From CANLDA01 sp964021645 (GTDB lineage Bacteria; Pseudomonadota; Alphaproteobacteria; Rhodobacterales; Rhodobacteraceae): a stretch of DNA of 64,000 bases. Within the stretch, counting starts at the first letter, position 1. Every line of letters starts with the position of its first letter. The position numbers and the translations under genes are program-made. Below are positions 8,282-17,737 of the stretch, one piece after another. A model generated the notes under the pieces. That model searched no databases. It was not told where the DNA came from and saw only the letters and a program-made list of their open reading frames with translations. The stretch spans positions 1-64,000 of the forward strand of contig CAXIAD010000004.1 of assembly GCA_964021645.1 (NCBI GenBank), written 5' to 3'.

Positions 8282-9293
8282 CAGAAATCTATTGATCCAG
8301 AACTTTGTGAACACCTCAGGTTGGGGAGCTGCCGAGCGTAATTCGATTGCGGGTGATGCCTCCAATCGGCGCTACGATCGCCTTATCCACGAAAATTGTT
8401 CTGTTATCCTTATGGATGCGCCACCAGAAAAGGGCGAGGACGTTCGCCCCTTCATAGCGATCGCAAACCACTTGCGTAAACTGGGGTTTTCCGCGCCAGA
8501 AATTCTCGAACAAGACGTGGAAAACGGATTCTTGATTTTAGAAGACTTCGGGGACGATCTATTTGCGCGCGTGTTGGGTGCTGATCCCTCACTTTCCAGC
8601 CAGCTTTACTCAGCGGCAACAGATGCACTTATCGAGCTGCATCATACCCCTGCCCCGGCCAATTTGGACAGCTATGATCCAACCACAATGAGCGACCTCG
8701 CATCGCTAGCATGGCGCTGGTACGCTTGGGGGCTGGATCAACCGGTAGAGCCATATTTAACGGACTTCCAAACTGAGTTCACCAACTGTCTTGAGAAAAC
8801 CGCAGCTGATGACAGCGTGTTAATTCAACGAGATTATCACGCTGAAAATCTATTGTGGCTGCCAGGGCGAACAGGTGTCGCTCGTGTTGGAATGTTAGAT
8901 TTTCAATGCGCCACAAAAGGGCATCCAGCTTACGATCTCGTGTCGCTGATGCAAGATGCGCGCAGGGATGTCCCCCCTGAGATCGAAGAAGAAATGATAA
9001 CCCGCTATCTGACGGCGACAACGATGGCACCGGATGACTTCAGAACCGCATATCATGTGCTGGGGGCACAGCGAAATTTGCGGATTTTGGGCATCTTTGC
9101 GCGGCTAACAATGCAGGCCGGAAAATCAAGCTATCTGGAGCTAATTCCCCGCGTGTGGGATCATCTGATGACAGATATCAAGCACCCTGCCCTCGCTGGA
9201 GTTGCGGATATGATCCGCACGACCTTACCAGAGCCAACTCCAGAAAACCTGAATACACTGAGAGAAAAATGCGCAACCGTCCCGATGCGATAA
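8274..9293 (+). CDS. amgK: Anomeric sugar kinase AmgK (MurNAc/GlcNAc kinase)
   Basis: A 339-residue aminoglycoside-phosphotransferase-fold kinase that phosphorylates the anomeric carbon of N-acetylmuramate and N-acetylglucosamine. This is the first step of the MurNAc recycling route to UDP-MurNAc that bypasses de novo synthesis and gives intrinsic fosfomycin tolerance. The N-lobe has DASNRRYDR (28-36) and the conserved LILEDFGDDLF (88-98). The catalytic Brenner-type motif is QRDYHAEN (185-192), with metal-binding Asp209 in MLDFQ. The start is GTG, translationally coupled to tsaE. The next gene, murU, starts inside its 3' end (25-base overlap), so the two enzymes are made together. Confidence 0.9.
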   Translation: MADRNLLIQNFVNTSGWGAAERNSIAGDASNRRYDRLIHENCSVILMDAPPEKGEDVRPFIAIANHLRKLGFSAPEILEQDVENGFLILEDFGDDLFARVLGADPSLSSQLYSAATDALIELHHTPAPANLDSYDPTTMSDLASLAWRWYAWGLDQPVEPYLTDFQTEFTNCLEKTAADDSVLIQRDYHAENLLWLPGRTGVARVGMLDFQCATKGHPAYDLVSLMQDARRDVPPEIEEEMITRYLTATTMAPDDFRTAYHVLGAQRNLRILGIFARLTMQAGKSSYLELIPRVWDHLMTDIKHPALAGVADMIRTTLPEPTPENLNTLREKCATVPMR

Positions 9294-9961
9294 TGTTATT
9301 CACCGCAGGTTTTGGCACCAGAATGGGGGCGTTAACAAAAAACCTGCCAAAACCAATGATCCCCGTCGCCGGACGCCCCCTAGTGGATCACTCTCTGGAG
9401 CTTGCGCTAGAAATATCTCCGAAAACCGTTGTCGCAAATGTGCACTACCTACCTGAGGCTTTGATCGACCATCTTGGCCCTCAAGGTGTAATTTTTAGCC
9501 ATGAGACCGATGAAATACTAGAAACCGGCGGCGGGCTAAAAGCGGCCTTGCCTTTACTTGGGGCGGGCGCGGTTTTTACGGCAAATACAGACGTGATCTG
9601 GAAGGGACCAAACCCGTTTTCGCTTTTACTTTCTGCATGGAAACCCGACCAAATGGATGGGCTATTGATGTGCGTCGAACAGGAAAATGCAGTCGGGCAC
9701 ACGGGGAACGGTGATTTCATCATTGATGAAACAGGGCGCATCACGCGCGGCCCGGGTGCGGTTTTTGGCGGCATTCAGATTATCAAAACTGATCTACTGA
9801 ATACATTTTCCCAATCGTCATTTTCACTAAACCTGGTTTGGAACAAACTATTAGCGAGTGGCTCGCTTTTTGGGCATGTCTATCCCGGAAGCTGGTGTGA
9901 CGTTGGCAATCCGCAAGGTATTACGTTGGCTGAAACATTGCTTGAGAAACATGATGTTTGA
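9269..9961 (+). CDS. murU: N-acetylmuramate alpha-1-phosphate uridylyltransferase MurU
   Basis: A 230-residue nucleotidyltransferase that converts MurNAc-1-phosphate plus UTP to UDP-MurNAc, completing the recycling shortcut begun by AmgK. The N-terminal pyrophosphorylase signature reads FTAGFGTRM, then KNLPKPMIPVAGRPL (about 11-38); GGGLKAALPLLG and a TNTDVIW-type metal site (around 100-111) follow. Start 9269 has a GAGAG ribosome site just upstream; the frame is open further 5' but those codons lie inside amgK and do not resemble the family. Its stop overlaps the start of addB. Confidence 0.9.
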   Translation: MRNRPDAIMLFTAGFGTRMGALTKNLPKPMIPVAGRPLVDHSLELALEISPKTVVANVHYLPEALIDHLGPQGVIFSHETDEILETGGGLKAALPLLGAGAVFTANTDVIWKGPNPFSLLLSAWKPDQMDGLLMCVEQENAVGHTGNGDFIIDETGRITRGPGAVFGGIQIIKTDLLNTFSQSSFSLNLVWNKLLASGSLFGHVYPGSWCDVGNPQGITLAETLLEKHDV

Positions 9962-12890
9962 ACCTACTGACCAACCTCGCATATTTGGCTTGCCTGCCGG
10001 GGTAGATTTCCCCGCAGCCTTAATACAGGGCCTAAAAACGCGCCTTGCAGCAACGCCGCCACACGAAATCGCAAACGTACAGTTGATTGTAAATACGCAG
10101 CGCATGGCACGGCGAATAAGCGGCATATTTGACCATGGGCCTGCGGGGTTTCTCCCAAATATCCAGCTTTTGACCCAGCTGGAACAGGCAGAACCAGAGT
10201 TCGAAATGCCGCCACATGTGTCTCCCTTGCGGCGGCGGTTTGAGTTGATCCAGCTTATTTCCCAACTTCTCACAAGAGAACCTGATCTTGCATCACGCGC
10301 TTCACTCTATGATTTGGCCGACAGTCTTGCGGGTTTGATCGACGAGATGAGCGGCGAAGGCGTCTCACCCGATGTCATTGGAAACTTGGACGTATCAGAC
10401 CAATCCGGCCATTGGGAACGTGCGCAGAAATTCTTTGGGATCGTTAACCATTTTCTAGATGATGCATCCGCCGCGCCAGATGCCGAAACGCGTCAGCGTT
10501 TATTCGTCCAACATTTGGTCGACAAATGGCAGCACACCCCGCCCCAACACCCCGTCATACTGGCGGGGTCCACCGGGTCGCGTGGCACAACGATGTTGCT
10601 GATGCGTGCGATATCAAAACTGCCGCAGGGCGCGATCATCCTGCCCGGATATGATTTTGACATGCCCAATGCCGTTTGGACAACATTGTCAGATGCAGGA
10701 GCGCTTCAGGGTGGGGACCATCCTCAATTCAGATTTGCACGCGTGAGGAAAGAGTTACGCATCTCTCCTGATGAGATTGCAAAATGGCATGATAGCCCGC
10801 CCCCCGTTCCGGCACGTAATCGGTTAATTTCTTTAGCGTTACGCCCAGCGCCCGTGACGGATCAATGGCTGTCCGAGGGCAAACATTTTTCCGATATTGA
10901 TCAAGCCACAAACCAAATTACCTTGATAGAGGCCGCGTCCGTGCGCGACGAGGCTTTGGCGATCGCAATGCGTCTACGAAAAGCGGCTGAGGAGGGGCAG
11001 GTAGCTGCGCTAATCAGCCCCGATCGCATGCTGACAAGACAGGTTAGCGCCGCATTGGATCAATGGGATATCTTGCCAGATGATTCAGCCGGAACGCCGC
11101 TTCAACTTACACCTCCAGGTCGGTTTTTGCGCCATGTTGCCGGGCTTTTCCAACATCGGTTGACCGCAGAAGCATTGCTGACCTTGCTAAAGCATCCGCT
11201 AACCCATTCAGGCCAAGATCGCGGAGATCATCTGCGCCAAACACGCGAATTAGAACTGCACCTGCGTAAGTGCGGAACAACCTATCCAGAACCAGATTTT
11301 TTGCACGCTTGGTCATCCGTCATGAAACAAGACGTCGAAGGATGGGTGAATTGGCTGATTGAGTGTTTCTGTGATCAGCGCCGCGAAGGTGAGCACGATG
11401 TGCAGTCCCAGCTGGAGCACCACATTACCCTTGCCGAACGAATTTCTGCTGGTTCGGCGGATCAAATTGGGGGCCTATGGGAAGAGGCCGCAGGCCGCAA
11501 AGCCCGCGATGTCGTTGATCAACTGACTGAAAACGCGCCCTATGCGGGCAGCATGTCCACAGCCGATTATGCCGATATCTTTGGTGCCGTGTTATCGCAG
11601 GCTGAACTTCGTGATCGTGATGCCCCACATCCAAATATCTTGATTTGGGGCACATTAGAGGCGCGCGTTCAGGGGGCCGATATGGTCATCCTTGGCGGCC
11701 TAAACGAAGGTAGCTGGCCAGAATCCCCACAGCCCGATCCGTGGCTCAACCGACAAATGCGAGACAAGGCGGGCCTGTTGTTACCCGAGCGACGCATCGG
11801 ACTTGCAGCGCATGATTTCCAACTCGCAATCGCGGCAAAGGAGGTTTGGGTGACCCGTTCCAAACGCTCTGACGATGCTGAAACGGTTCCCTCTCGTTGG
11901 GTTAACCGCCTGTCAAACCTGCTAGAGGGGCTGCCTAACCAAGGAGGATCACTTGCATTGGCAGCGATGCGGCAACGTGGGGATGCGTGGCTGCAAAAAG
12001 TTGCCCTTCTTGAGTCAGTTACCCCGGTTGATCCCGCGATCCGGCCCTCCCCACGGCCACCTTCTGCGATGCGTCCGCACAAATTATCCGTCACGGAAAT
12101 CAAACGCCTCATCCGCGATCCCTATGCGATCTATGCCCGTCATGTCCTACGATTGCGCCCGCTTGCCCCCCTGATGAAAACACCAGATGCCTTGCTACGC
12201 GGCATTGTTGTGCATGAGGTCATTGAGAAATTCGTGCGTGAGGTTTCAAATGACAGGCAGCTATTGACCCAAGATCATCTGCTGGACATCGCCCGCGACG
12301 TATTGCGCAAAGATGTCCCATGGCTAACCGCGCGCGCCCTTTGGACAGCGCGTCGTGAGCGCGCCTCAGGGCATTTTCTGGCGGGTGAGGCCATGCGCCA
12401 AAATCGGGCACGCCCCGTTGCGCACGAACGTGGTGGAGAGGTCACAATCCCTGATCTTGATTTCAAACTCACCGCCAAGGCAGACCGTATTGACCGGGAT
12501 GCCGACGGCCATTTGCATCTGTATGACTATAAAACCGGCACCCCGCCCAGCCCAACAGAACAATCCCATTTTGATAAACAACTCCTCCTTGAGGCCGCGA
12601 TGGCCGAACGCGGGGGATTTAAAGACATCGCCCCCGCACATGTTGTTGAGGCCATTTACCTTGGATTGGCCAACAACCCCAAAGACAGCAGTGCCCCGCT
12701 CGCAGAAACTCCGGCAGACCAAGTGTGGGAAGATTTCAAAACATTGATCGGGCGATATCTGGACGACGATCAGGGCTTCACCGCCCGGCGAGCATTACGC
12801 AAAGACACGGACATCAGCGACTATGACCAGCTCTCTCGCTTCGGCGAATGGGACGTGACGGATGAACCAGTTTCGGAGACATTGACATGA
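9954..12890 (+). CDS. addB: Double-strand break repair nuclease subunit AddB (alphaproteobacterial type)
   Basis: The 978-residue partner of AddA in the helicase-nuclease that resects DNA double-strand breaks for RecA-mediated recombination. The N-terminal part is an inactivated helicase fold. The C-terminal nuclease domain (about 700-930) holds the DRIDRDADGHLHLYDYKTG stretch, where the D-Y-K triad is catalytic. No cysteine occurs after about residue 472, and the place of the first iron-sulfur Cys reads LIRDPYAIYA. The 4Fe-4S staple known from Bacillus AddB is therefore absent, as expected for alphaproteobacterial AddB. Two adjacent ATGs (9951, 9954) are possible. It overlaps murU by 8 bases and addA by 4. 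Confidence 0.93.
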   Translation: MFEPTDQPRIFGLPAGVDFPAALIQGLKTRLAATPPHEIANVQLIVNTQRMARRISGIFDHGPAGFLPNIQLLTQLEQAEPEFEMPPHVSPLRRRFELIQLISQLLTREPDLASRASLYDLADSLAGLIDEMSGEGVSPDVIGNLDVSDQSGHWERAQKFFGIVNHFLDDASAAPDAETRQRLFVQHLVDKWQHTPPQHPVILAGSTGSRGTTMLLMRAISKLPQGAIILPGYDFDMPNAVWTTLSDAGALQGGDHPQFRFARVRKELRISPDEIAKWHDSPPPVPARNRLISLALRPAPVTDQWLSEGKHFSDIDQATNQITLIEAASVRDEALAIAMRLRKAAEEGQVAALISPDRMLTRQVSAALDQWDILPDDSAGTPLQLTPPGRFLRHVAGLFQHRLTAEALLTLLKHPLTHSGQDRGDHLRQTRELELHLRKCGTTYPEPDFLHAWSSVMKQDVEGWVNWLIECFCDQRREGEHDVQSQLEHHITLAERISAGSADQIGGLWEEAAGRKARDVVDQLTENAPYAGSMSTADYADIFGAVLSQAELRDRDAPHPNILIWGTLEARVQGADMVILGGLNEGSWPESPQPDPWLNRQMRDKAGLLLPERRIGLAAHDFQLAIAAKEVWVTRSKRSDDAETVPSRWVNRLSNLLEGLPNQGGSLALAAMRQRGDAWLQKVALLESVTPVDPAIRPSPRPPSAMRPHKLSVTEIKRLIRDPYAIYARHVLRLRPLAPLMKTPDALLRGIVVHEVIEKFVREVSNDRQLLTQDHLLDIARDVLRKDVPWLTARALWTARRERASGHFLAGEAMRQNRARPVAHERGGEVTIPDLDFKLTAKADRIDRDADGHLHLYDYKTGTPPSPTEQSHFDKQLLLEAAMAERGGFKDIAPAHVVEAIYLGLANNPKDSSAPLAETPADQVWEDFKTLIGRYLDDDQGFTARRALRKDTDISDYDQLSRFGEWDVTDEPVSETLT

Positions 12891-15800
12891 TCGTCAGAGA
12901 TGATGCCACCGAAAGCCAAGTCAGAGCGGCGCGCCCTAATATGTCAACGTGTGTGTCGGCCAATGCGGGGTCTGGCAAGACACGGGTTTTGACCGACCGC
13001 GTTGCCCGGCTTTTGTTGGCCGAGGTGCAGCCCCAGCATATTTTGTGCCTGACCTATACCAAAGCCGCCGCCAGCGAGATGCAAAACCGCCTGTTTAAAC
13101 GGCTGGGACATTGGGCCATGGCCGAAGACACCCAATTGGCCAAGGAACTGGTCGAACTTGGGTATGAGGGAGAGATTGAGTCAGATACCCTCAAGCGCGC
13201 GCGCACATTGTTTGCCCGCGCGATTGAGACGCCGGGTGGGCTGAAAATTCAAACCATTCATTCGTTCTGCGCGTCTCTGTTACGCCGCTTTCCGTTAGAG
13301 GCAGGGGTTTCGCCCCTGTTCAAAGAGATGGAAGACCGCGCCGCAACATTACTGCGCGAAGACATCGTAGAGGACATGGCCGGTGGCCCCGATGGGCATA
13401 TTGTTGATGAATTGGCGCGTAATTTCACAGGCGAAGGGTTTGAGAAACTAACCTCAGAAATCGTCAGGTCTCGCACAGCCTTTGGCGAGACCAAGACCTT
13501 TGAACAGATCGCCACCTTTCTTGATCTGCCCGCCGATATGACACGCAGCAAACTCCGCAAGTTGGTGTTCCTTGGGAATGAGGCGCAAACGCTGGAAAGC
13601 TTGATCATCGCCCTAAAATCAGGGAGCACAAACGATCAAAAGGCCGCGGTGAAGCTTGCAGAAATCACAGAGCCCAGCATTGAACATCTGCCGCTGCTTG
13701 AAAGCATCTTTCTAACTGGCAAGGGCGCAAAAGAACCTTTCACCGCCAAATTAGGCGGCTTTCCAACCAAGAAAGTTCAGGCGGCATTTGAGGATTTGAT
13801 GCCCGCCGTTGAAAGCCTGATGCTGCGCATAGAAGACGCGCGTCAACATCGTCTTGGGCTAGAGGCCGCGCACCGTGCGATGGCCCTGCATGCCTTCGCC
13901 TATGCGTTTTTGAAACGATATGAAAACCGCAAACAGGCCCTCGGCTGGCTGGATTTTGACGACTTGATCATGCGAGCGCGGGCGTTGCTTAGTGATCGGG
14001 CTGTGGCCGAGTGGGTTCTCTACCGCCTGGATGGCGGCATTGATCACATTCTCGTCGACGAGGCCCAAGACACCAGCCCTGTGCAATGGCAGGTTATCGA
14101 ACGCCTGGCGCAGGAATTCACCTCAGGCAGTGGCGCACGCGGTGATATTGAGCGGACGATTTTTGTCGTAGGTGACAAAAAACAATCCATCTACAGCTTT
14201 CAGGGCGCGGACCCGGCCGAGTTTGACCGCATGCGAAACGAATTTGACGCCCGCCTTGAGGCCTCAGGAAGGCCGCTTCAGTCACGTGATCTGGAATATT
14301 CATTTCGATCATCCGATGCCATTTTGCGGCTCGTCGACACGTGTTTTGAACATAAGGCCGCGGCTGGATTTACACAGGAATTAAAACACCGCGCCTTTAA
14401 CGCAGACCTGCCTGGGCGCGTCGATCTTTGGCCTGCTATCGAACAATCAGGCAGCCCCGAAGAAGGTGATTGGTTTGATCCGGTCGATCGGGTTGGCGAA
14501 ACTCATCATAGTGTCGTCCTTGCAAAACGTATTGCACGCGAAATTAAACGTATGATTACAGACAACTATACGATTGCGGATCAAAAGGGCGATGATGGTA
14601 TCTATGGGCAGCGCAACGTGCGCGCCGGAGATTTTCTCATTCTCGTACAGCGCAGATCTGATTTGTTTCATGAAATCATTCGCGCGTGCAAAGCTGAGGG
14701 CCTGCCGATAGCGGGTGCCGACCGACTTAAGGTGGGTGCCGAAATGGCAGTGCGCGATCTAGAAGCACTTTTATCGTTCCTTTCAACGCCGGAAGACAGC
14801 CTGTCGCTTGCTGTTACCCTGCGCTCCCCCCTGTTTGGTTGGACCGAACAAGAGATTTACGACCTGTCGCACAAACGCAGTACCCTGCTGCTTTGGCAGG
14901 CGCTGCGTGATCGACGGGAGGAATTCCCCCAAACGATGGCCATCCTGTCTGACCTCATGGGGAAAACCGATTTTCTACGCCCTTATGACCTGATTGAACG
15001 GATATTGACGCGCCACGCGGGGCGCAAAAATCTGCTCGCTCGCCTAGGAAGCGAAGCCGAAGATGGGATCAATGCGTTGCTGTCTCAGGCCCTGTCATAT
15101 GAGCGCAATTCCGTTCCAAGCTTGACGGGGTTCCTTGTCTGGATGTCCGCGGATGAGTTGGAAATCAAACGACAAATGGACAGTGCGGGAGATCGCATAC
15201 GTGTCATGACGGTTCATGGCTCCAAAGGGTTAGAGGCGCCGATTGTGATCATGCCCGATACTGGGCACCGCGTGGTTCAAATTCGGGATCAGGTGCTTGC
15301 CAGTGATGAGGTGGCTGTGTGGAATGCGGCCTCTGAACTGTCACCAATCGCCATCGCACAAATGCGCGAAAAGATCATTGAGGATCAAAAGGCCGAGCGC
15401 CTGCGCCTATTGTATGTTGCCATGACACGAGCGGAAAAATGGCTGATTGTTGCGGCAGCGGGGAACCTCGGCAAGGATGGGGAAAGCTGGTATCATATTG
15501 TCGAAAACGGCCTAAAACGCGTAGGCGGTGTTGAGCATCAGTTTGCGGGCGGTACTGGCCTTCGGTATTCTCATGGCAATTGGGATGGGCCCTTGGTGGA
15601 TGCCGCCACAAGCGAAGCTCCCCAAATACCTGATTTGCCTGCCTATTACTTGCATTCAGCACCTGCGCCAGCGTCCAAACCAGAAATCATTAGCCCATCT
15701 GATCTGGGAGGGGCAAAGGCGCTGTCTGGCGATACGGGGTTGGAAGAAGAGGCCGCCAAGGCGAGAGGGCGCATTATCCACCTGCTGCTTGAAACCCTGC

Positions 15801-16258
15801 CCAGTTTCCCTCGAGATACTTGGCTGGATAAGGCCACAATTTTGATCGAAGCAAGCGGCGAGGACGACGCCTCCGATTATAATGATGCGATAAGCGAGGC
15901 GGTTAATGTGCTCTCGCAACCCGAATTATCCGAGGTTTTTGCCCCGTCAACATTGGCCGAAATCTCGCTGACAGCAGAGCTCCAGGGGAGCCGCATTCAC
16001 GGCACAATTGATCGCCTTATTGTTGATGACAGTGACGTTCTGATTGTTGATTTCAAATCAAACGCCGTGGTGCCAAACACAGCCATGGCCACGCCCAGCG
16101 GGCTGTTGCGGCAGATGGGGGCCTATGCGCATGCGCTGAAACAAATCTATCCCCATCACAACATCCAAACCGCGATTTTGTGGACACGCACGGCAAAATT
16201 GATGGTTTTGCCACAAGATATTGTGACCAAAGCGCTAGAAGAGATTGCCATTGCTTGA
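12887..16258 (+). CDS. addA: Double-strand break repair helicase-nuclease subunit AddA
   Basis: The 1123-residue UvrD-type 3'-5' helicase with a C-terminal RecB-family nuclease. Walker A is ANAGSGKT (25-32). Walker B and motif II read ILVDEAQDTSPVQW near 390, motif III follows as GDKKQSIYSFQGADP, and motif VI is LYVAMTRAEKWLIV near 845. The nuclease triad appears near 1050 as VLIVDFKSN. All helicase and nuclease motifs look intact, so both AddA and AddB nucleases should cut. The start codon overlaps the addB stop in an ATGA. 57 bases separate it from trxA. Confidence 0.96.
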   Translation: MIVRDDATESQVRAARPNMSTCVSANAGSGKTRVLTDRVARLLLAEVQPQHILCLTYTKAAASEMQNRLFKRLGHWAMAEDTQLAKELVELGYEGEIESDTLKRARTLFARAIETPGGLKIQTIHSFCASLLRRFPLEAGVSPLFKEMEDRAATLLREDIVEDMAGGPDGHIVDELARNFTGEGFEKLTSEIVRSRTAFGETKTFEQIATFLDLPADMTRSKLRKLVFLGNEAQTLESLIIALKSGSTNDQKAAVKLAEITEPSIEHLPLLESIFLTGKGAKEPFTAKLGGFPTKKVQAAFEDLMPAVESLMLRIEDARQHRLGLEAAHRAMALHAFAYAFLKRYENRKQALGWLDFDDLIMRARALLSDRAVAEWVLYRLDGGIDHILVDEAQDTSPVQWQVIERLAQEFTSGSGARGDIERTIFVVGDKKQSIYSFQGADPAEFDRMRNEFDARLEASGRPLQSRDLEYSFRSSDAILRLVDTCFEHKAAAGFTQELKHRAFNADLPGRVDLWPAIEQSGSPEEGDWFDPVDRVGETHHSVVLAKRIAREIKRMITDNYTIADQKGDDGIYGQRNVRAGDFLILVQRRSDLFHEIIRACKAEGLPIAGADRLKVGAEMAVRDLEALLSFLSTPEDSLSLAVTLRSPLFGWTEQEIYDLSHKRSTLLLWQALRDRREEFPQTMAILSDLMGKTDFLRPYDLIERILTRHAGRKNLLARLGSEAEDGINALLSQALSYERNSVPSLTGFLVWMSADELEIKRQMDSAGDRIRVMTVHGSKGLEAPIVIMPDTGHRVVQIRDQVLASDEVAVWNAASELSPIAIAQMREKIIEDQKAERLRLLYVAMTRAEKWLIVAAAGNLGKDGESWYHIVENGLKRVGGVEHQFAGGTGLRYSHGNWDGPLVDAATSEAPQIPDLPAYYLHSAPAPASKPEIISPSDLGGAKALSGDTGLEEEAAKARGRIIHLLLETLPSFPRDTWLDKATILIEASGEDDASDYNDAISEAVNVLSQPELSEVFAPSTLAEISLTAELQGSRIHGTIDRLIVDDSDVLIVDFKSNAVVPNTAMATPSGLLRQMGAYAHALKQIYPHHNIQTAILWTRTAKLMVLPQDIVTKALEEIAIA

Positions 16259-16315
16259 CGACGTGGCCCGGCATACCTAGGTTCAGTCAAACCAATTCCA
16301 TTCAGGAGAATACTC

Positions 16316-16636
16316 ATGGCAACCGTCGCTGTCACCGATGCCACATTCGAAGCCGAAGTCAAAAACTCAGATATCCCCGTTGTGGTCGATTTCTGGGCTG
16401 AATGGTGTGGGCCTTGCAAACAGATCGGCCCTTCATTGGAAGAGCTTTCTGCCGAAATGGATGGCAAGATTAAAGTTGTCAAAGTCGATGTAGACAGCAA
16501 CCCGAACTCTGCCGCCGCAATGGGCGTGCGTGGCATTCCTGCCTTGTTCATCTTTAAAGATGGCGCCGTGGTATCAAACCGCGCGGGTGCTGCACCCAAA
16601 GCTGCCTTGAAAAGCTGGATCGAAGAGTCTCTCTGA
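16316..16636 (+). CDS. trxA: Thioredoxin 1
   Basis: A 106-residue cytosolic thioredoxin. The active site is WAEWCGPCK with Cys31 and Cys34, preceded by the buried VVVDFWA strand; the cis-proline loop is RGIPALF and the C-terminal helix is SWIEESL. It keeps cytosolic thiols reduced and supplies electrons to ribonucleotide reductase, methionine sulfoxide reductases and others; here RegB and Hsp33 are plausible redox neighbours. The ribosome site AGGAG lies 7 bases before ATG. It follows addA with its own spacer, so it may also have its own promoter. A palindromic repeat (16648-16664) and a terminator hairpin (16690-16718) follow. Confidence 0.97.
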   Translation: MATVAVTDATFEAEVKNSDIPVVVDFWAEWCGPCKQIGPSLEELSAEMDGKIKVVKVDVDSNPNSAAAMGVRGIPALFIFKDGAVVSNRAGAAPKAALKSWIEESL

Positions 16637-16647
16637 GACGCTGAGGA

Positions 16648-16664
16648 GGTTTCGCCGCGAAACC
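16648..16664. repeat. Palindromic repeat, copy 1
   Basis: GGTTTCGCCGCGAAACC is a 17-base dyad (8-bp arms around one base). A second copy at 17738-17754 differs only in the central base and shares the left flank CTGNGGA. The two copies bracket the glycosyltransferase-like gene. The first lies 12 bases after the trxA stop. Confidence 0.7.
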
Positions 16665-16689
16665 CCGAGGATCACAAATTATAGTTATG

Positions 16690-16718
16690 AAAAGGGTGCC
16701 TAAGTCAGGTGCCCTTTT
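16690..16718. terminator. Terminator between trxA and the convergent glycosyltransferase-like gene
   Basis: AAAAGGGTGCC (16690-16700) pairs with GGTGCCCTTTT (16708-16718) over 11 positions, two of them G-T wobbles, around a 7-base loop. Flanking A and T runs suit both directions. The stop codon of the leftward gene lies in the loop, so its last codons are part of the hairpin. Confidence 0.75.
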
Positions 16719-17622
16719 CTATTGGCCACCCCAGATGTTTGAGGCGTGCTGAGATTTTGTCCTCCGCTTCGGGGCGCCCTGCATTGATCGACATTTTTTG
16801 CAAAAACCACCACATGAAACCAGCATAATCGGGGGAGGCGGTCGCCGCGCTTTCAAATGCGCCCTGGATGCCCAGTTTGCTGACCGGATACGCGATGTGA
16901 TGAAAATCAATCTGCCCGAATAAAACCACCGGTTTCCTAAAGAAATTAGCCGAAAACCCCACGCTAGAATTCTGCGTCACCACAAAATCACAGGTCCGTA
17001 GCAGGGTTGCCATATCCCCTGTGCCAAGCTGAAACATCGGGTTCTCCTTGGCGATCTCCTGCAATATCGCATGATCAGAGGGGGAATAGATTTCGCCGGG
17101 ATGCAAGGTCGCAACCACGGGGCGCGATCCAGAATTCGCAAGTGTTTTCCTAATCATATCTACGGGGCTACAGGTTTGAAACGAGCGATGCTCCTGTAGG
17201 CGCCCCTGTAGAGGCAGATAGATAAACCCGGATTTTGAGACGGTTTGCGCCTGCGTATCGAACAATCTCTTTTGCCAGAAAGCAAAGAATCTATCCGCCT
17301 CTTTGCGGGGGGGTTCGGATGCCGGGAACTCGGTGCGGGCGACCTCCCACTCCCAACGCTTATTGGTGGTTTCGATCTGCCAAAATGGATAGTGATAGGC
17401 GCGCCGCAGGGTTACGGACCGGCCCGCATAGGGTTCTTGCATGTGGAAAATCGAGTATTCAGACCCTTGCGAACGGGCGCTGGCTTCATCCGCGTAAGAG
17501 ACAGAGAAGCCCTTGTGTTCAAGAACCTGCGCGATCTTGCCAATGAAATTATGCGTACCAGCCTCGGCGCTTTGGCGTAGACCATCGGGCAGATAGAAAA
17601 TGGCGTGATGTGGATCTGACAT
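16705..17622 (-). CDS. Capsule polysaccharide-type glycosyltransferase-like protein
   Basis: A 305-residue soluble protein without signal peptide. I do not recognise a named orthologue. The C-terminal half carries VVATLHPGEIYSPSDH (about 169-184) and CDFVVTQNSSVGFSANFFRKP (around 211-231; first and last residues approximate), followed by VVLFGQIDFHHIA. A His-Pro-x-E turn, then a V-T-x-N-S-S-V-G-F-x-A nucleotide-sugar turn, then K-P-V-V-L-F-G is the pattern of KpsC/KpsS-like capsule synthesis proteins and related GT-B enzymes. It stands alone between trxA and the Lin0512 pair, flanked by two copies of a palindromic repeat and away from any capsule cluster. Substrate and even catalytic activity are unproven. 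No clear ribosome site precedes the ATG. Confidence 0.6.
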   Translation of the reverse strand: MSDPHHAIFYLPDGLRQSAEAGTHNFIGKIAQVLEHKGFSVSYADEASARSQGSEYSIFHMQEPYAGRSVTLRRAYHYPFWQIETTNKRWEWEVARTEFPASEPPRKEADRFFAFWQKRLFDTQAQTVSKSGFIYLPLQGRLQEHRSFQTCSPVDMIRKTLANSGSRPVVATLHPGEIYSPSDHAILQEIAKENPMFQLGTGDMATLLRTCDFVVTQNSSVGFSANFFRKPVVLFGQIDFHHIAYPVSKLGIQGAFESAATASPDYAGFMWWFLQKMSINAGRPEAEDKISARLKHLGWPIEKGT

Positions 17623-17737
17623 GAGGCGACGCTACGCGCGTGCTGGACCTACGACAAGGGGCGACTGGCGTCTTTTCATTCGCCGCATTTTCGCGCAAAC
17701 ATTGGGTGAAACCAGCGGATCAAAGAAATGCTGCGGA

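Noticed and set aside
11669..12112. 147-codon leftward frame inside addB
   Set aside because: Arginine/serine-rich composition from reading GC-rich codons in reverse; no ribosome site and no recognisable domain.
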